In this document: piece after piece, positions 1 to 8,123 of the stretch | How positions within the stretch are numbered: the stretch's first letter is position 1 | Layout of the letters: every line of letters begins with the position of its first letter | Assembly: GCF_019343195.1 (NCBI RefSeq) | Contig: NZ_RPHB01000004.1 | Coordinates: 433,188-497,187 of the forward strand | Direction of reading: 5' to 3' | From: Arthrospiribacter ruber | GTDB taxonomy: Bacteria > Bacteroidota > Bacteroidia > Cytophagales > Cyclobacteriaceae | DNA length: 64,000 bases | Notes under the pieces: model-generated | Database searches by the model: none | What the model was told of the DNA's origin: nothing | What the model saw: only the letters and a program-made list of their open reading frames with translations | Program-made: the position numbers and the translations under genes

Positions 1-286
1 ACTGCTAAGAGGTCATAAATATATAACATGCTTTCTCATACGATAGAGCGTTCAATTCCACCAATGTCATACCATCAAAAAAATCCAACTCTATGGTTAT
101 TTTACTTTTAAACCTGCATTTATCCCTAAAAATGAAACACTTGACTCAAAAATAGGGTTATTTATTTTGTTTAAAGGCATTCGTTTAAAGTTCCGGCATT
201 TTCCAAAAGACATTTAAAAATATCATCACTTCAAATGTGATAAAGACATCAATTTTTAAACAAAAATTGATTGGGTAATAATTATC

Positions 287-320
287 AAAAAGCGATAGTC
301 TTGTGGGCTATCGTTTTTTT
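287..320 (+). terminator. Rho-independent terminator
   Basis: An AT-flanked hairpin pairs AAAAAGCGATAG with CTATCGTTTTTT around a loop of about 9 nt and is followed by a run of T on the plus strand. No plus-strand gene is visible before it, so it may serve a transcript that starts outside the window, or a small RNA. Confidence 0.6.
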
Positions 321-419
321 ATTCATCTCATTGTACTTTTCATAAGCGCATTTCCACATCAAACCTTCTTGCCTTTCCAATCCTTGGAATAGGCTTTGAA
401 CCTTCAATTTTATATCTTT

Positions 420-489
420 TCTCTTGTTTCTAGTCTCTTGTTTCTTGTCTCTTGTTTCTTGTCTCTTGTTTCTTGTCTCTTGTTTCTCG
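420..489. repeat. 14-bp minisatellite, five copies
   Basis: The unit TCTCTTGTTTCTTG occurs five times head to tail (420, 434, 448, 462, 476). The middle three copies are exact, and the first and last differ at one or two bases near the unit's end. It lies just past the 3' end of the minus-strand hydrolase gene. An in-frame translation gives a low-complexity Leu/Ser/Val/Cys peptide that is not a credible protein. Confidence 0.85.
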
Positions 490-529
490 ATTCTCGCATC
501 TTAACCTCTCATTTCTCATATCTAACGTC

Positions 530-1495
530 TTACATCTCTCTAAAAAACTCCAAAAACCTTAATTCTGCCCAAGAGTACTCCTGGCCTTTTAAAAGAAACC
601 CTGTATGCCCTCCCCTTTTGGGCATTTCCAAGTAAAGATTAGATTTTCTTTTGGCAAGATCTACAGGGAAACACCTGCCTTTCAGAAGTGGGTCATTCAG
701 TGCATTGATGATCAAAGTGGGAACTTCAATCTTTTCCATCCAATTGTCGGCACTTACAGACCGGTAAAAATCATCCGCATCCTTAAATCCATGCACCTTG
801 GCGGTAAAGTAGGTGTCGAAAGTGTCGAAGTCTTTGACCTTGCTGAGTAATTCCAAATCTACCAAACCGGGATATTGACTTCCTTTCAATAACATTTTTG
901 CCTTCAGCTTTCCCAAAAACCTCTTTTTGTAAAATGAATTCCGCTTTTCTCTCAGTGTGGCTGCCGAATCGGGAAGGTTACATGGAGTGGAATAAACCGC
1001 CGCCTTTTTGATCTTGGAATGAATGGAGGATCCATTTTCACCTAAATACTTGAGGGTCTGTGCACCACCCATAGAAATACCCGTAAGGTAAAATTCCGAA
1101 TACGCTGTTCCCTTATCCGCATGCTCTATGACAGTTTTGAGGTCATACGAAGCGCCATGATGGTACAGGAGTTTCCCTTTGTTCATTTCTCCACTACAAG
1201 ACCTGTTGTTCCAGGCCAAGGCATCAAAACCATTTTCATTGAAGAGCTTGACCAAGCCTTTGGCGTAATGTCTGTCAGAACTGCCTTCCAATCCGTGGGA
1301 GATAATAAGCAGCTTGTCAGCACCCACCTTGGACCAGTCTAGATCCAAAAAATCTCCATCCGGAGTATCAATCCTCTCCCTTTGGTATTGTACTCCCTCG
1401 ATTTTCCTGAAAATACTGGGAATGATGGTTTCCACATGTCCGTTGAACAGGTAAAATGGAGGATGAATGTAAGTTGATTCCTGAATTATAGGCAT
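530..1495 (-). CDS. YheT-family alpha/beta hydrolase
   Basis: This 321-residue protein has the layout of the YheT/UPF0017 esterase-like hydrolases: an N-terminal HPPFYLFNGHVET segment, the HGLEG oxyanion region at residues 67-71, and a catalytic triad that I read as Ser141 (GISMGG), Asp268 (NALNDP) and His297 (GGHTGF). Family members are cytoplasmic or membrane-associated carboxylesterases acting on short acyl esters, and the natural substrate is unknown. There is no signal peptide. The gene is monocistronic and divergent from the M20 hydrolase gene, with 91 bp between the start codons. The ATG at 1495 is the only reasonable start. Confidence 0.88.
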   Translation of the reverse strand: MPIIQESTYIHPPFYLFNGHVETIIPSIFRKIEGVQYQRERIDTPDGDFLDLDWSKVGADKLLIISHGLEGSSDRHYAKGLVKLFNENGFDALAWNNRSCSGEMNKGKLLYHHGASYDLKTVIEHADKGTAYSEFYLTGISMGGAQTLKYLGENGSSIHSKIKKAAVYSTPCNLPDSAATLREKRNSFYKKRFLGKLKAKMLLKGSQYPGLVDLELLSKVKDFDTFDTYFTAKVHGFKDADDFYRSVSADNWMEKIEVPTLIINALNDPLLKGRCFPVDLAKRKSNLYLEMPKRGGHTGFLLKGQEYSWAELRFLEFFREM

Positions 1496-1586
1496 AAAAA
1501 TGGCTTTTGATACAATTGAATTATTATCTCTAACCCAAAAGAGGGAATAATTTGTTTTATTTGAAAAAGATAACCCGATTCAGTTT

Positions 1587-2924
1587 ATGAAAAAATCAAA
1601 ATACACTTTCCTCATCCTACTGTTTTCAATTGCATTTTCAGGTTTTGTCCAAGCCCAGCAATTGGATGCTTCCATTGACAAGATGTACCCGGAATTGGAT
1701 GCGCTTTATAAGGAGCTCCACCAAAACCCTGAGCTTTCTTTGCAGGAAAAAGAAACATCAGCCAGGATTGCTGAGGAATTGAGAAAGCTGGGCTATGAAG
1801 TCACAGAAGGAATCGGCGGATACGGAGTTGTGGGAGTAATGAAAAATGGTCCCGGTCCGGTCCTATTGATACGCGCTGATATGGATGCGCTGCCCATGGA
1901 GGAAAAAACAGGCTTGCCCTATGCTTCGACCAAAAAAGGAGTGACCAATGATGGAAAGGAAACTTTCATTGCCCATTCATGCGGTCATGATATCCACATG
2001 ACTGTTTTTATTGGGACTGCTAAGTTGATGAAAGAATTCAAAGACTCATGGAGAGGAACCCTCTTGATGGTGGGCCAACCTTCTGAGGAAAATGGAATGG
2101 GTGCCTGGAACATGCTCAATGATGGTTTGTATGAAAAATTCCCGCATCCTGATTATGCCATAGCCTTACATGATGATCCATTTTTACCAGCAGGAACGGT
2201 GGGTTACAAGAGTGGTGCATTAATGGCTGGAGTAGATATGATGAATGTGACAGTCTATGGAGAAGGTGCTCATGGAGCTGCGCCGCATAAGGGAATTGAT
2301 CCAATTGTATTAAGTGCCCAAATGATCCAAGCCTATCAGAGCATTGTAAGCAGAAGAATAGCCCCTACAGATCCTGCTGTAGTGACTGTGGGTTCAATCC
2401 GTGGTGGATCTGTGCATAACATCATTCCTGATGAAGTCACCATGCAACTGACATTGAGGTCATATTCACCTGAAGTAAGGGAAGAAATGATCAGCAGTAT
2501 CAAAAGGATAAGTGAAAACTATGCAAAAGCGGCTGGCTTATCGGAATCCAAAATGCCCGAATATTGGATCAGGGAGCCACATACCCCTGCTTTGGTTAAT
2601 GACGAGGCACTAACCGAAAGGATGGTGGAAGTTTTCAGAGCCAATCTAGGAGAAGAAAATGTAAAAGAAGTAGAGGCACAGATGATAGGAGAAGATTTCA
2701 GTAGATTTGGATTACAGGCAAGGAATATCCCCATTAGTATGTTTTACCTAGGTGCCACTGATCCTGATTTTCTTGAAAAGGCCCAAGCGGAAGGTCTGGA
2801 AATCCCGGGACTGCATTCCCCTCAATTTGCACCACTTCCCGAACCTACCATCAAAACTGGGGTGAAAGCCATGGGGGTTTTTGCCATGGAAATTTTGAGG
2901 AATTTGGAGATCATGAAGAAATGA
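1587..2924 (+). CDS. Secreted M20-family amidohydrolase/carboxypeptidase
   Basis: This is a 445-residue metal-dependent amidohydrolase of the M20D type (hippurate, indole-acetyl-amino-acid or N-acyl-amino-acid hydrolases). Residues 1-23 form a signal peptide ending FVQAQ, so the enzyme is exported to the periplasm. Metal-ligand motifs are visible: the RADMDALPM segment, the HSCGHDIHM segment with its Cys/His pair, PSEENGMGA, and a late GEDFSRF. A dimerisation domain lies between the two halves of the catalytic domain. The expected activity is release of an acyl group from an N-acyl amino acid, and the exact substrate cannot be read from sequence. It appears to be a single-gene unit. Confidence 0.9.
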   Translation: MKKSKYTFLILLFSIAFSGFVQAQQLDASIDKMYPELDALYKELHQNPELSLQEKETSARIAEELRKLGYEVTEGIGGYGVVGVMKNGPGPVLLIRADMDALPMEEKTGLPYASTKKGVTNDGKETFIAHSCGHDIHMTVFIGTAKLMKEFKDSWRGTLLMVGQPSEENGMGAWNMLNDGLYEKFPHPDYAIALHDDPFLPAGTVGYKSGALMAGVDMMNVTVYGEGAHGAAPHKGIDPIVLSAQMIQAYQSIVSRRIAPTDPAVVTVGSIRGGSVHNIIPDEVTMQLTLRSYSPEVREEMISSIKRISENYAKAAGLSESKMPEYWIREPHTPALVNDEALTERMVEVFRANLGEENVKEVEAQMIGEDFSRFGLQARNIPISMFYLGATDPDFLEKAQAEGLEIPGLHSPQFAPLPEPTIKTGVKAMGVFAMEILRNLEIMKK

Positions 2925-3007
2925 TATATGGTGGAAATATGGGAGAAATATTGTAGAAATATGTATATCCGCAATTCTACCTGCAACCAATTTATTATGG
3001 GTCTAGA

Positions 3008-3069
3008 ATCAACCCGATACTAATTGATATTGGATCCGCCTCGGCGGACAAGTTATTAATTGATATTGG
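3008..3069 (+). repeat. 62-bp dispersed repeat, copy A
   Basis: This copy matches the reverse complement of 27060-27121 at 57 of 62 positions by eye. Its centre is the perfect hairpin TCCGCC-TC-GGCGGA, flanked by AATTGATATTGG-like sequence on both sides. Both copies lie outside genes. It resembles a small REP- or MITE-like intergenic element, and no coding capacity is present. Confidence 0.8.
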
Positions 3070-3202
3070 CTTCAAATCAAAAGTTTATTCTATTATGAAG
3101 ATCTACTAGTAGTAAAAAGGACAATCATATCTTGACATAAAGTAGAAAAAAGCTCTGAGATCAAAGCTTAATTTTAAAAAGATGAGTTGATACTAGGAAC
3201 CT

Positions 3203-3275
3203 ATATCGCCGAAGGCATATTTCAATATATTTCGCAAAGCATATTTCAATTTATATCGCCAAAGGCATATTTCAA
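3203..3275 (+). repeat. Three short direct repeats
   Basis: The unit ATATCGCCGAAGGCATATTT followed by CAA recurs at 3203-3225, 3227-3249 and 3253-3275. The middle copy is degenerate (TTTCGCAAAGC in place of TCGCCGAAGGC). Spacing is 24-26 bp. The function is unknown. Confidence 0.75.
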
Positions 3276-3383
3276 CTGTATATCCTTCAATTTAAAGATT
3301 ACTTCACAATGTGGTAACACCCTTCTGAAAGATACAGCATACCTTTGAACCAGTAATTTTCTTCATAGGTATTGATGATATTT

Positions 3384-3410
3384 AAAAAGGTCGGTTTTGC
3401 CGGCCTTTTT
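3384..3410 (-). terminator. Terminator after the DUF6134-like gene
   Basis: AAAAAGGTCGG pairs with CCGGCCTTTTT around a TTTTG loop, just beyond the minus-strand stop at 3418. The T-tract on either strand could make it work for both converging transcripts. Confidence 0.75.
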
Positions 3411-3417
3411 ACTTTAC

Positions 3418-4017
3418 TCAATCCTTTCTTGTAATCACGTAATTCTTGACGGGGAACTGCATGACGGCCTTTTCCAGTTCACCGTTTTTATAATAAAAGC
3501 GGTTACGGTTACCATTGACATCTACCTCGTAATATTCCCCCTTTTTCACAATCGGTGATACCAAACCATAAGCCTCCGCCATAAATTCTTTGACCTGCTT
3601 AGGTTCCTGAAAGTAAAAAACTGCCGCGCTGAAGTAAAGAGGTTTGTGAATGGTAGTGTCCAGTTCGTATTTGTAATTAGTCGTTTGAACTTTGTAATGA
3701 TCTCCTTTCCAATCGATATCCGATTTGAAATTACCCCTATTCGTATTGGAAGTTAACCTTACTGTTCTGAGCAATCCATCCTTGTATGTGGTTTTGGTAA
3801 AGTAATCCAAATTGATCCTTCCAAAAAACCAGAAGCTCACATTGCTGCTCAATTCATAGACCACCTCTTCACCCCTATCAAACTTTTTGGCAGTCATCTC
3901 TCCTATTGATATGCCAGCGATAGACACATCATATTTCTGAACCTGTTGGGCATTGGAAAAGTCTGTAGCGCCTAAGAACACCCCCAATACCGCTATGATC
4001 AATAATCTCATTTTCAT
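3418..4017 (-). CDS. DUF6134-like exported protein
   Basis: This 199-residue protein has a signal peptide (residues 1-23, ending SNAQ) followed by a single beta-rich domain. Recognisable features are the opening YDVSIAGISIGEM segment and a C-terminal half with YFSAAVFYFQEPK and the ending NYVITRKD. This matches the DUF6134 family common in Bacteroidota, whose function is unknown. It is probably periplasmic or outer-membrane associated, as no membrane segment follows the signal. The gene stands alone with its own terminator. Either of the two near-adjacent ATGs (4017 or 4011) could be the start. Confidence 0.75.
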   Translation of the reverse strand: MKMRLLIIAVLGVFLGATDFSNAQQVQKYDVSIAGISIGEMTAKKFDRGEEVVYELSSNVSFWFFGRINLDYFTKTTYKDGLLRTVRLTSNTNRGNFKSDIDWKGDHYKVQTTNYKYELDTTIHKPLYFSAAVFYFQEPKQVKEFMAEAYGLVSPIVKKGEYYEVDVNGNRNRFYYKNGELEKAVMQFPVKNYVITRKD

Positions 4018-4194
4018 GCCCGAAATTGAAAAGAAATGTTTGTAAGCTCAAAAGAATAGGGTAAAAATATCTAAAATCAGATACATCAGATTCTTTATTA
4101 ACTCCCATTTTGAAGCGGATTTTTCAAGAAAGTAAATTTCAATCTATATTTTATATGAAATTTATTAAATTGAGCAAAACGAAACATTTTGAAT

Positions 4195-4596
4195 ATGAAA
4201 AAATCTCTTCTTCTTTTCACACTTATATTTGCAGTCTTGTCTTCTTTTGAAGTTATGGCTCAAAGACTTAACCTCCCTGCTGGAGGTAATGCCGATCTTC
4301 CAACTCAGGTATTGAATATCTTGAACAAGACGGACGGCCTTGGACTCAATGCAGACCAGGAAAGCAAACTGAAATCAAACAATAAAAGCTTTACGGATGA
4401 TGTGTTCAAGGTTCTTAACAGTTCTTTGGGTGAGGATGCCAAAAAATCACAATTTTTGGATTTAAAGAAAACAAGGCAAAACTTTCTTTTGAGTTTGCTG
4501 GGCAAACAACTTCTTGGCAATTACAACAAAGGGGTTGGGAATATGCTCAAACCATTGCAGAAGCAGCTTGGACCAGCAGCTTTGGCATTCCTCTAA
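4195..4596 (+). CDS. Small exported protein of unknown function
   Basis: A 133-residue protein beginning MKKSLLLFTLIF, with a signal peptide cleaved after about residue 22 (VMAQ). The mature part is polar and probably mostly helical, with Lys/Asn/Leu-rich segments such as LNILNKTDGLGL and KSQFLDLKKTRQNFL, and ends in a hydrophobic PAALAFL. I do not recognise a named family, although small secreted helical proteins of this type recur in Bacteroidota. The ATG at 4195 is preferred to the in-frame TTG at 4189 because it starts directly with the basic signal-peptide n-region. It is followed after 164 bp by the GH30 gene on the same strand. Confidence 0.65.
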   Translation: MKKSLLLFTLIFAVLSSFEVMAQRLNLPAGGNADLPTQVLNILNKTDGLGLNADQESKLKSNNKSFTDDVFKVLNSSLGEDAKKSQFLDLKKTRQNFLLSLLGKQLLGNYNKGVGNMLKPLQKQLGPAALAFL

Positions 4597-4760
4597 AGAA
4601 CTTAAATCCCTGTTTAAAAGCCATGGATTTTTTGTTAAATTCATGGCTTCTGTATTAAAAAGCCCATGCGAAAAGTGTCGACAGTATATATATTTTAAAC
4701 ATCCAACCTTAGCCTACGGTGCAGTACATTTATAGCCGCTATAAATCATTTAATAACCAG

Positions 4761-6158
4761 ATGAAACATTTATTCTTACTCCTCATCTTAATTTCAGGAA
4801 GCTTTTACTCCTGCACCAATTCAATAGATCAAGAAGCAGAAATTTGGCTAACGGTCCCCAGCAAAGACATTCTTTTCCAACAACAAGAAAATATTGTATT
4901 AAGTCAGAATCCGAATTTAGAGCCAACTATTTTGATTGATGATCAAATGCGGTTTCAGGAAATTGAGGGCTTTGGTTTCACTTTAAGTCAGGGTTCTGCT
5001 ATGCACCTCTTGGGCATGGATAAGGATAAAAGAAAGGAGTTGTTACTGGAATTGTTTGGAGATGGAAAGAGTGATATAGGCATTTCTTACTTAAGATTAA
5101 GTATTGCCGCTTCAGACTTGAACGGAACGGTGTTTTCTTATCATGATTTGGAAGAAGACGAGTCTGATCCTGAATTGACAAACTTTGATTTAGGTCCTGA
5201 TAGGGAGGATGTAATTCCTATTTTGAAAGAAATCCTTGAAATCAATCCGAATATCACTTTGATGGCTTCTCCTTGGTCTCCCCCGGCTTGGATGAAGGAC
5301 AACAATGACACAAGAGGAGGATCATTGCTTCCAGAAAACTACGGTACCTATGCGCTTTATTTTGTTAAATATATCCAGCAAATGAAAGAAGAAGGCATAC
5401 ACATAGATGCCATTACAGTACAGAATGAACCTTTACATCCAGGCAATAATCCCAGCTTGCTGATGTTGGCTGAGGAACAAAGGGACTTTGTGAAAAATCA
5501 TTTGGGGCCAAAATTTGAAGAATATGAGTTGGGCACCAAAATCATCCTTTACGATCACAATGCGGATAGACCAGACTATCCCATTACGATTTTGGATGAT
5601 CCCGAGGCAAAAAAATACATTCATGGATCAGCTTTCCACCTTTATGGAGGAGAGATTGAGGCACTTTCAGAAGTCCATCAAGCTCATCCTGACAAACATA
5701 TCTATTTTACAGAACAGTGGATTGGAGCTCCAGGAAATTTAGCTGGTGACCTTGTATGGCATACAAAAAATCTCACCATCGGAGCAACAAGAAATTGGGC
5801 GAGAACCGTATTGGAATGGAACCTGACCTCCAATCCAGAACTTACGCCATTTACAGACAGAGGAGGCTGCAGCAGGTGCTTGGGTGCCGTCACAATTGAT
5901 GGAAATGAGGTAACCAGAAATCCGGCCTATTACATCATTGCACATGCTAGCAAATTTGTGCTTCCCGGATCCATTCGTATTGACAGCAATATCCCAGACA
6001 ATATTCCGAATGTGGCTTTTCTCAGACCAGATGGAAAAATTGTCGTCTTGATTTTGAATGAGTCCAAAGAGGAAAAGGATTTTAGCATTCAAACCCGTGA
6101 ATATGTCACTCAATTGACCTTGGCTGGAGGTGCAGTGGCCACGGTGATAGTGGATTAA
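4761..6158 (+). CDS. GH30-family glycosidase lipoprotein (glucosylceramidase-like)
   Basis: A 465-residue glycoside hydrolase of family 30, whose members hydrolyse beta-glucosidic or related linkages with retention. The N-terminus (MKHLFLLLILISGSFYSC) carries a lipobox with Cys18, so this is a lipoprotein, probably surface or periplasmic. The family core is visible from EIEGFGFTLSQGSA through SPWSPPAWMKDN. The acid/base Glu is residue 223 in VQNEP and the nucleophile Glu is residue 318 in YFTEQW. A C-terminal beta-sandwich (about residues 400-465) completes the usual GH30 layout. The ATG at 4761 is preferred to an upstream in-frame start at 4719, which would place 14 polar residues before the signal. 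The substrate is unproven, and 1,6-beta-glucans or cerebroside-like glucosides are typical. Confidence 0.9.
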   Translation: MKHLFLLLILISGSFYSCTNSIDQEAEIWLTVPSKDILFQQQENIVLSQNPNLEPTILIDDQMRFQEIEGFGFTLSQGSAMHLLGMDKDKRKELLLELFGDGKSDIGISYLRLSIAASDLNGTVFSYHDLEEDESDPELTNFDLGPDREDVIPILKEILEINPNITLMASPWSPPAWMKDNNDTRGGSLLPENYGTYALYFVKYIQQMKEEGIHIDAITVQNEPLHPGNNPSLLMLAEEQRDFVKNHLGPKFEEYELGTKIILYDHNADRPDYPITILDDPEAKKYIHGSAFHLYGGEIEALSEVHQAHPDKHIYFTEQWIGAPGNLAGDLVWHTKNLTIGATRNWARTVLEWNLTSNPELTPFTDRGGCSRCLGAVTIDGNEVTRNPAYYIIAHASKFVLPGSIRIDSNIPDNIPNVAFLRPDGKIVVLILNESKEEKDFSIQTREYVTQLTLAGGAVATVIVD

Positions 6159-6574
6159 ATTATATGAGTATCCGCTTGATTACATGTAGCCAATTATCGT
6201 TTTGAACCAGTTCTTTCTGCTAAATTCTGATCAAAAGTTGATTATGAAGCTACTTTTTCTCCCGATTTTCGGGACAGGCTTTGATGAAAAAGTAGCCAAA
6301 AAATCAAGAATTTCGAATCCTATCCACGCTCAAGGCCTGCGCTGGCCCGGTCGAAATTCGTCCCACCCTCCAAGGTCTCATTTTACAGTTAATGGTAAAC
6401 TTGAAGCTTTGGTTCTTAAGGTTCAACGTGCAAATATCTGGATACTCATATTAAATTAATCAAAAATCAAAAAATGAGTATTTGCAAAAAATAATGTATG
6501 CGATTATTGTCCTGATTTGTTCTTAATAGTTAAAGATGACTTTGCCTATTATGGCAATCTAAACATAATCATTG
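6159..6574. other. Intergenic region with a probable non-coding repeat
   Basis: This lies between the convergent GH30 and nuclease genes. Bases about 6243-6375 have an unusually GC-rich middle (CCTGCGCTGGCCCGGTCG) in AT-rich surroundings and translate into a KVAKKSRI-like peptide. Such peptides are often over-predicted in Bacteroidota genomes from a repeated intergenic element. The possible 85-codon reading frame at 6202-6459 is therefore not called as a gene. No terminator is obvious. Confidence 0.5.
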
Positions 6575-7939
6575 TTAAAATACCTGTATTTGGGAAGGGT
6601 TTACTTTGGTGACAAATGACCTCAAAATATAACGGGTTTCGGGTTGGTGTTTTACTTTCTGTAAAGCCCCAATAATATACTCAGCTTGTTGAGCTTCCAT
6701 ATTTTCATCGAAAAACCCATAGCCTGAAAATACCCCTTTCTCAAAATACAAAGCAGAGTGCTCATTTGGATGAATACCTTTTTCCCTAATCAATATAGAC
6801 TTATAGTTTGACTCTATTGAATCTATAAATTGATTTATTTTTTTATTATAAACCTCGGAAGATTCTTTACCGCAACAAGCCCCCTTGCATTTGTTGATTT
6901 TGTAATCATAACATTGATTTGGAGTCTTTTGGATTCCAGCAAGTTTGGGACAAAGGTCAAATTCTTCGACTTTGTCCAGCAAAAATTTCCATGCTTCTGA
7001 ATGTGAGTCAAATTCAAAAACAGCTTGTTGAGGTCTGGAATTTTTAGCTACCTGTAGCCTGATAAATCCCGCTCCATCTTCATATTGGTACAATGCCCAA
7101 TTGCTGGATTTGTACTTCAAGGCCTTGTTGTATTTTGGCCATAAATTTTTGATTTCCAAAAGTTCAATCAAATATGCCAAAAATTCACTTCCGGTCAATT
7201 GCCAGCTGATATCATGAATTTCAGATTTGAGGTTGAGCTTTTCTTTGGAGTTTCCTGAAAAGTGGCCCTTAAACCTTTCCCTGATATTAAGGGCTTTGCC
7301 GACATAGATGACTTTGCCATTTTTGTCATGAAAATAATATATACCCGTGCCTTCAGGTATTTTCAGGAATTTCTCCTTTGAAATATTAGGAGGCAAAAAG
7401 CTTTCCCCTGAGTTGCGCTTCAGACTGGACAGAATAGTTTCAGGTGATTTTTTTTCAATCAATCCAAAGAGGATAGCAGTAGCTTCAGCATCTCCAAAAG
7501 CCCTATGCCGATTGGAAATTTTGATATGCAATTGTTCACAGATCCGACCCAAACTGTAGGAATGAAATCCAGGAAAGGCCTTTCTGCTCAACCTCACTGT
7601 ACAAAGTTTGGGAGCATCATATTGAAATCCTGACTTTTTAAAAGCTTCGCGGATAAAGCTGTAATCAAAATTGACATTGTGGGCTACGAATACGTTTCCT
7701 TTCAGAAAATCAAAGAGTTCCTCAGCGATTTCAGAAAATGTAGGGGAATCCCTGACCATTTCCTGATCAATTCCGGTCAGCCCTGTGATAAAGCCTGGGA
7801 TGAATCGCTCCGGATTGATTAAGGAATGGAACCTATCTACTTCCATACCATTTTCATAAAGCAATGCGGCTATTTCCGTAATTCCACCCTGTGTTGGATT
7901 CCCTCCGGTCGTTTCAATATCTACGATTACATATTTCAT
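6575..7939 (-). CDS. DnaQ-like exonuclease fused to a UvrC-type GIY-YIG nuclease
   Basis: This 454-residue protein has two nuclease modules. Residues 1-165 are a DEDDh 3'-5' exonuclease of the DNA polymerase III epsilon type, with the DIETTG motif at residues 7-12, the second Asp in the HNVNFDYSF segment and a late His-Asp in HRAFGDAEA. Residues about 195-275 are a GIY-YIG domain (GIYYFHDKNGKVIYVGKA) like that of UvrC and Cho. The tail contains a Cys-rich CKGACCGK segment as in UvrC-like proteins. Such fusions are widespread in Bacteroidota and are thought to act in DNA repair, although the true role is unproven. The start is supported by a GGAGGAG sequence just upstream of the ATG at 7939. 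Confidence 0.9.
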   Translation of the reverse strand: MKYVIVDIETTGGNPTQGGITEIAALLYENGMEVDRFHSLINPERFIPGFITGLTGIDQEMVRDSPTFSEIAEELFDFLKGNVFVAHNVNFDYSFIREAFKKSGFQYDAPKLCTVRLSRKAFPGFHSYSLGRICEQLHIKISNRHRAFGDAEATAILFGLIEKKSPETILSSLKRNSGESFLPPNISKEKFLKIPEGTGIYYFHDKNGKVIYVGKALNIRERFKGHFSGNSKEKLNLKSEIHDISWQLTGSEFLAYLIELLEIKNLWPKYNKALKYKSSNWALYQYEDGAGFIRLQVAKNSRPQQAVFEFDSHSEAWKFLLDKVEEFDLCPKLAGIQKTPNQCYDYKINKCKGACCGKESSEVYNKKINQFIDSIESNYKSILIREKGIHPNEHSALYFEKGVFSGYGFFDENMEAQQAEYIIGALQKVKHQPETRYILRSFVTKVNPSQIQVF

Positions 7940-8123
7940 TTACTCCTCCATTCAATTTTCAATTTTGCTGATAATTCCGCAGAATTAAAACTCTACGTCA
8001 AGCATTGTCATACAATAATAATTTACCAATTGAACAAGCACTTTTGCCATCTGTTTATTAGCAAACGCCAAGTTTTAAAATCTTTTATATATTGGCACGG
8101 TTAAACCCAAGAAAACTAGAAAA

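Larger units (their letters stand above)
1..529. other. Intergenic region at the left edge
   Basis: No credible gene is seen here. On the minus strand a 46-codon stretch without an ATG ends in a stop near base 8 and a 38-codon ORF ends near base 98. Their protein-like composition could be the decayed tail of a gene, but neither has a ribosome binding site. The region also holds a rho-independent terminator (287-320) and a 14-bp minisatellite (420-489), listed separately. Confidence 0.4.
2925..3417. other. Intergenic region with dispersed and tandem repeats
   Basis: No gene is seen between the M20 hydrolase and the convergent DUF6134-like gene. The region contains a 62-bp dispersed repeat (3008-3069), three short tandem copies (3203-3275) and a terminator (3384-3410). 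The rest is AT-rich. Confidence 0.7.

Noticed and set aside
98..213. 38-codon minus-strand frame ending in GINAGLKVK
   Set aside because: It has protein-like composition but no ribosome binding site, and a competing frame covers the next 90 bases. At most a decayed gene tail.
396..635. 79-codon reading frame over the minisatellite
   Set aside because: It is the translation of the 14-bp repeat (LVSC-type low complexity) and runs into the hydrolase gene on the other strand.
6202..6459. 85-codon reading frame between the GH30 and nuclease genes
   Set aside because: The composition looks like a translated spacer element, there is no ribosome binding site, and the N-terminus has no sensible domain. 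Treated as a probable non-coding repeat.
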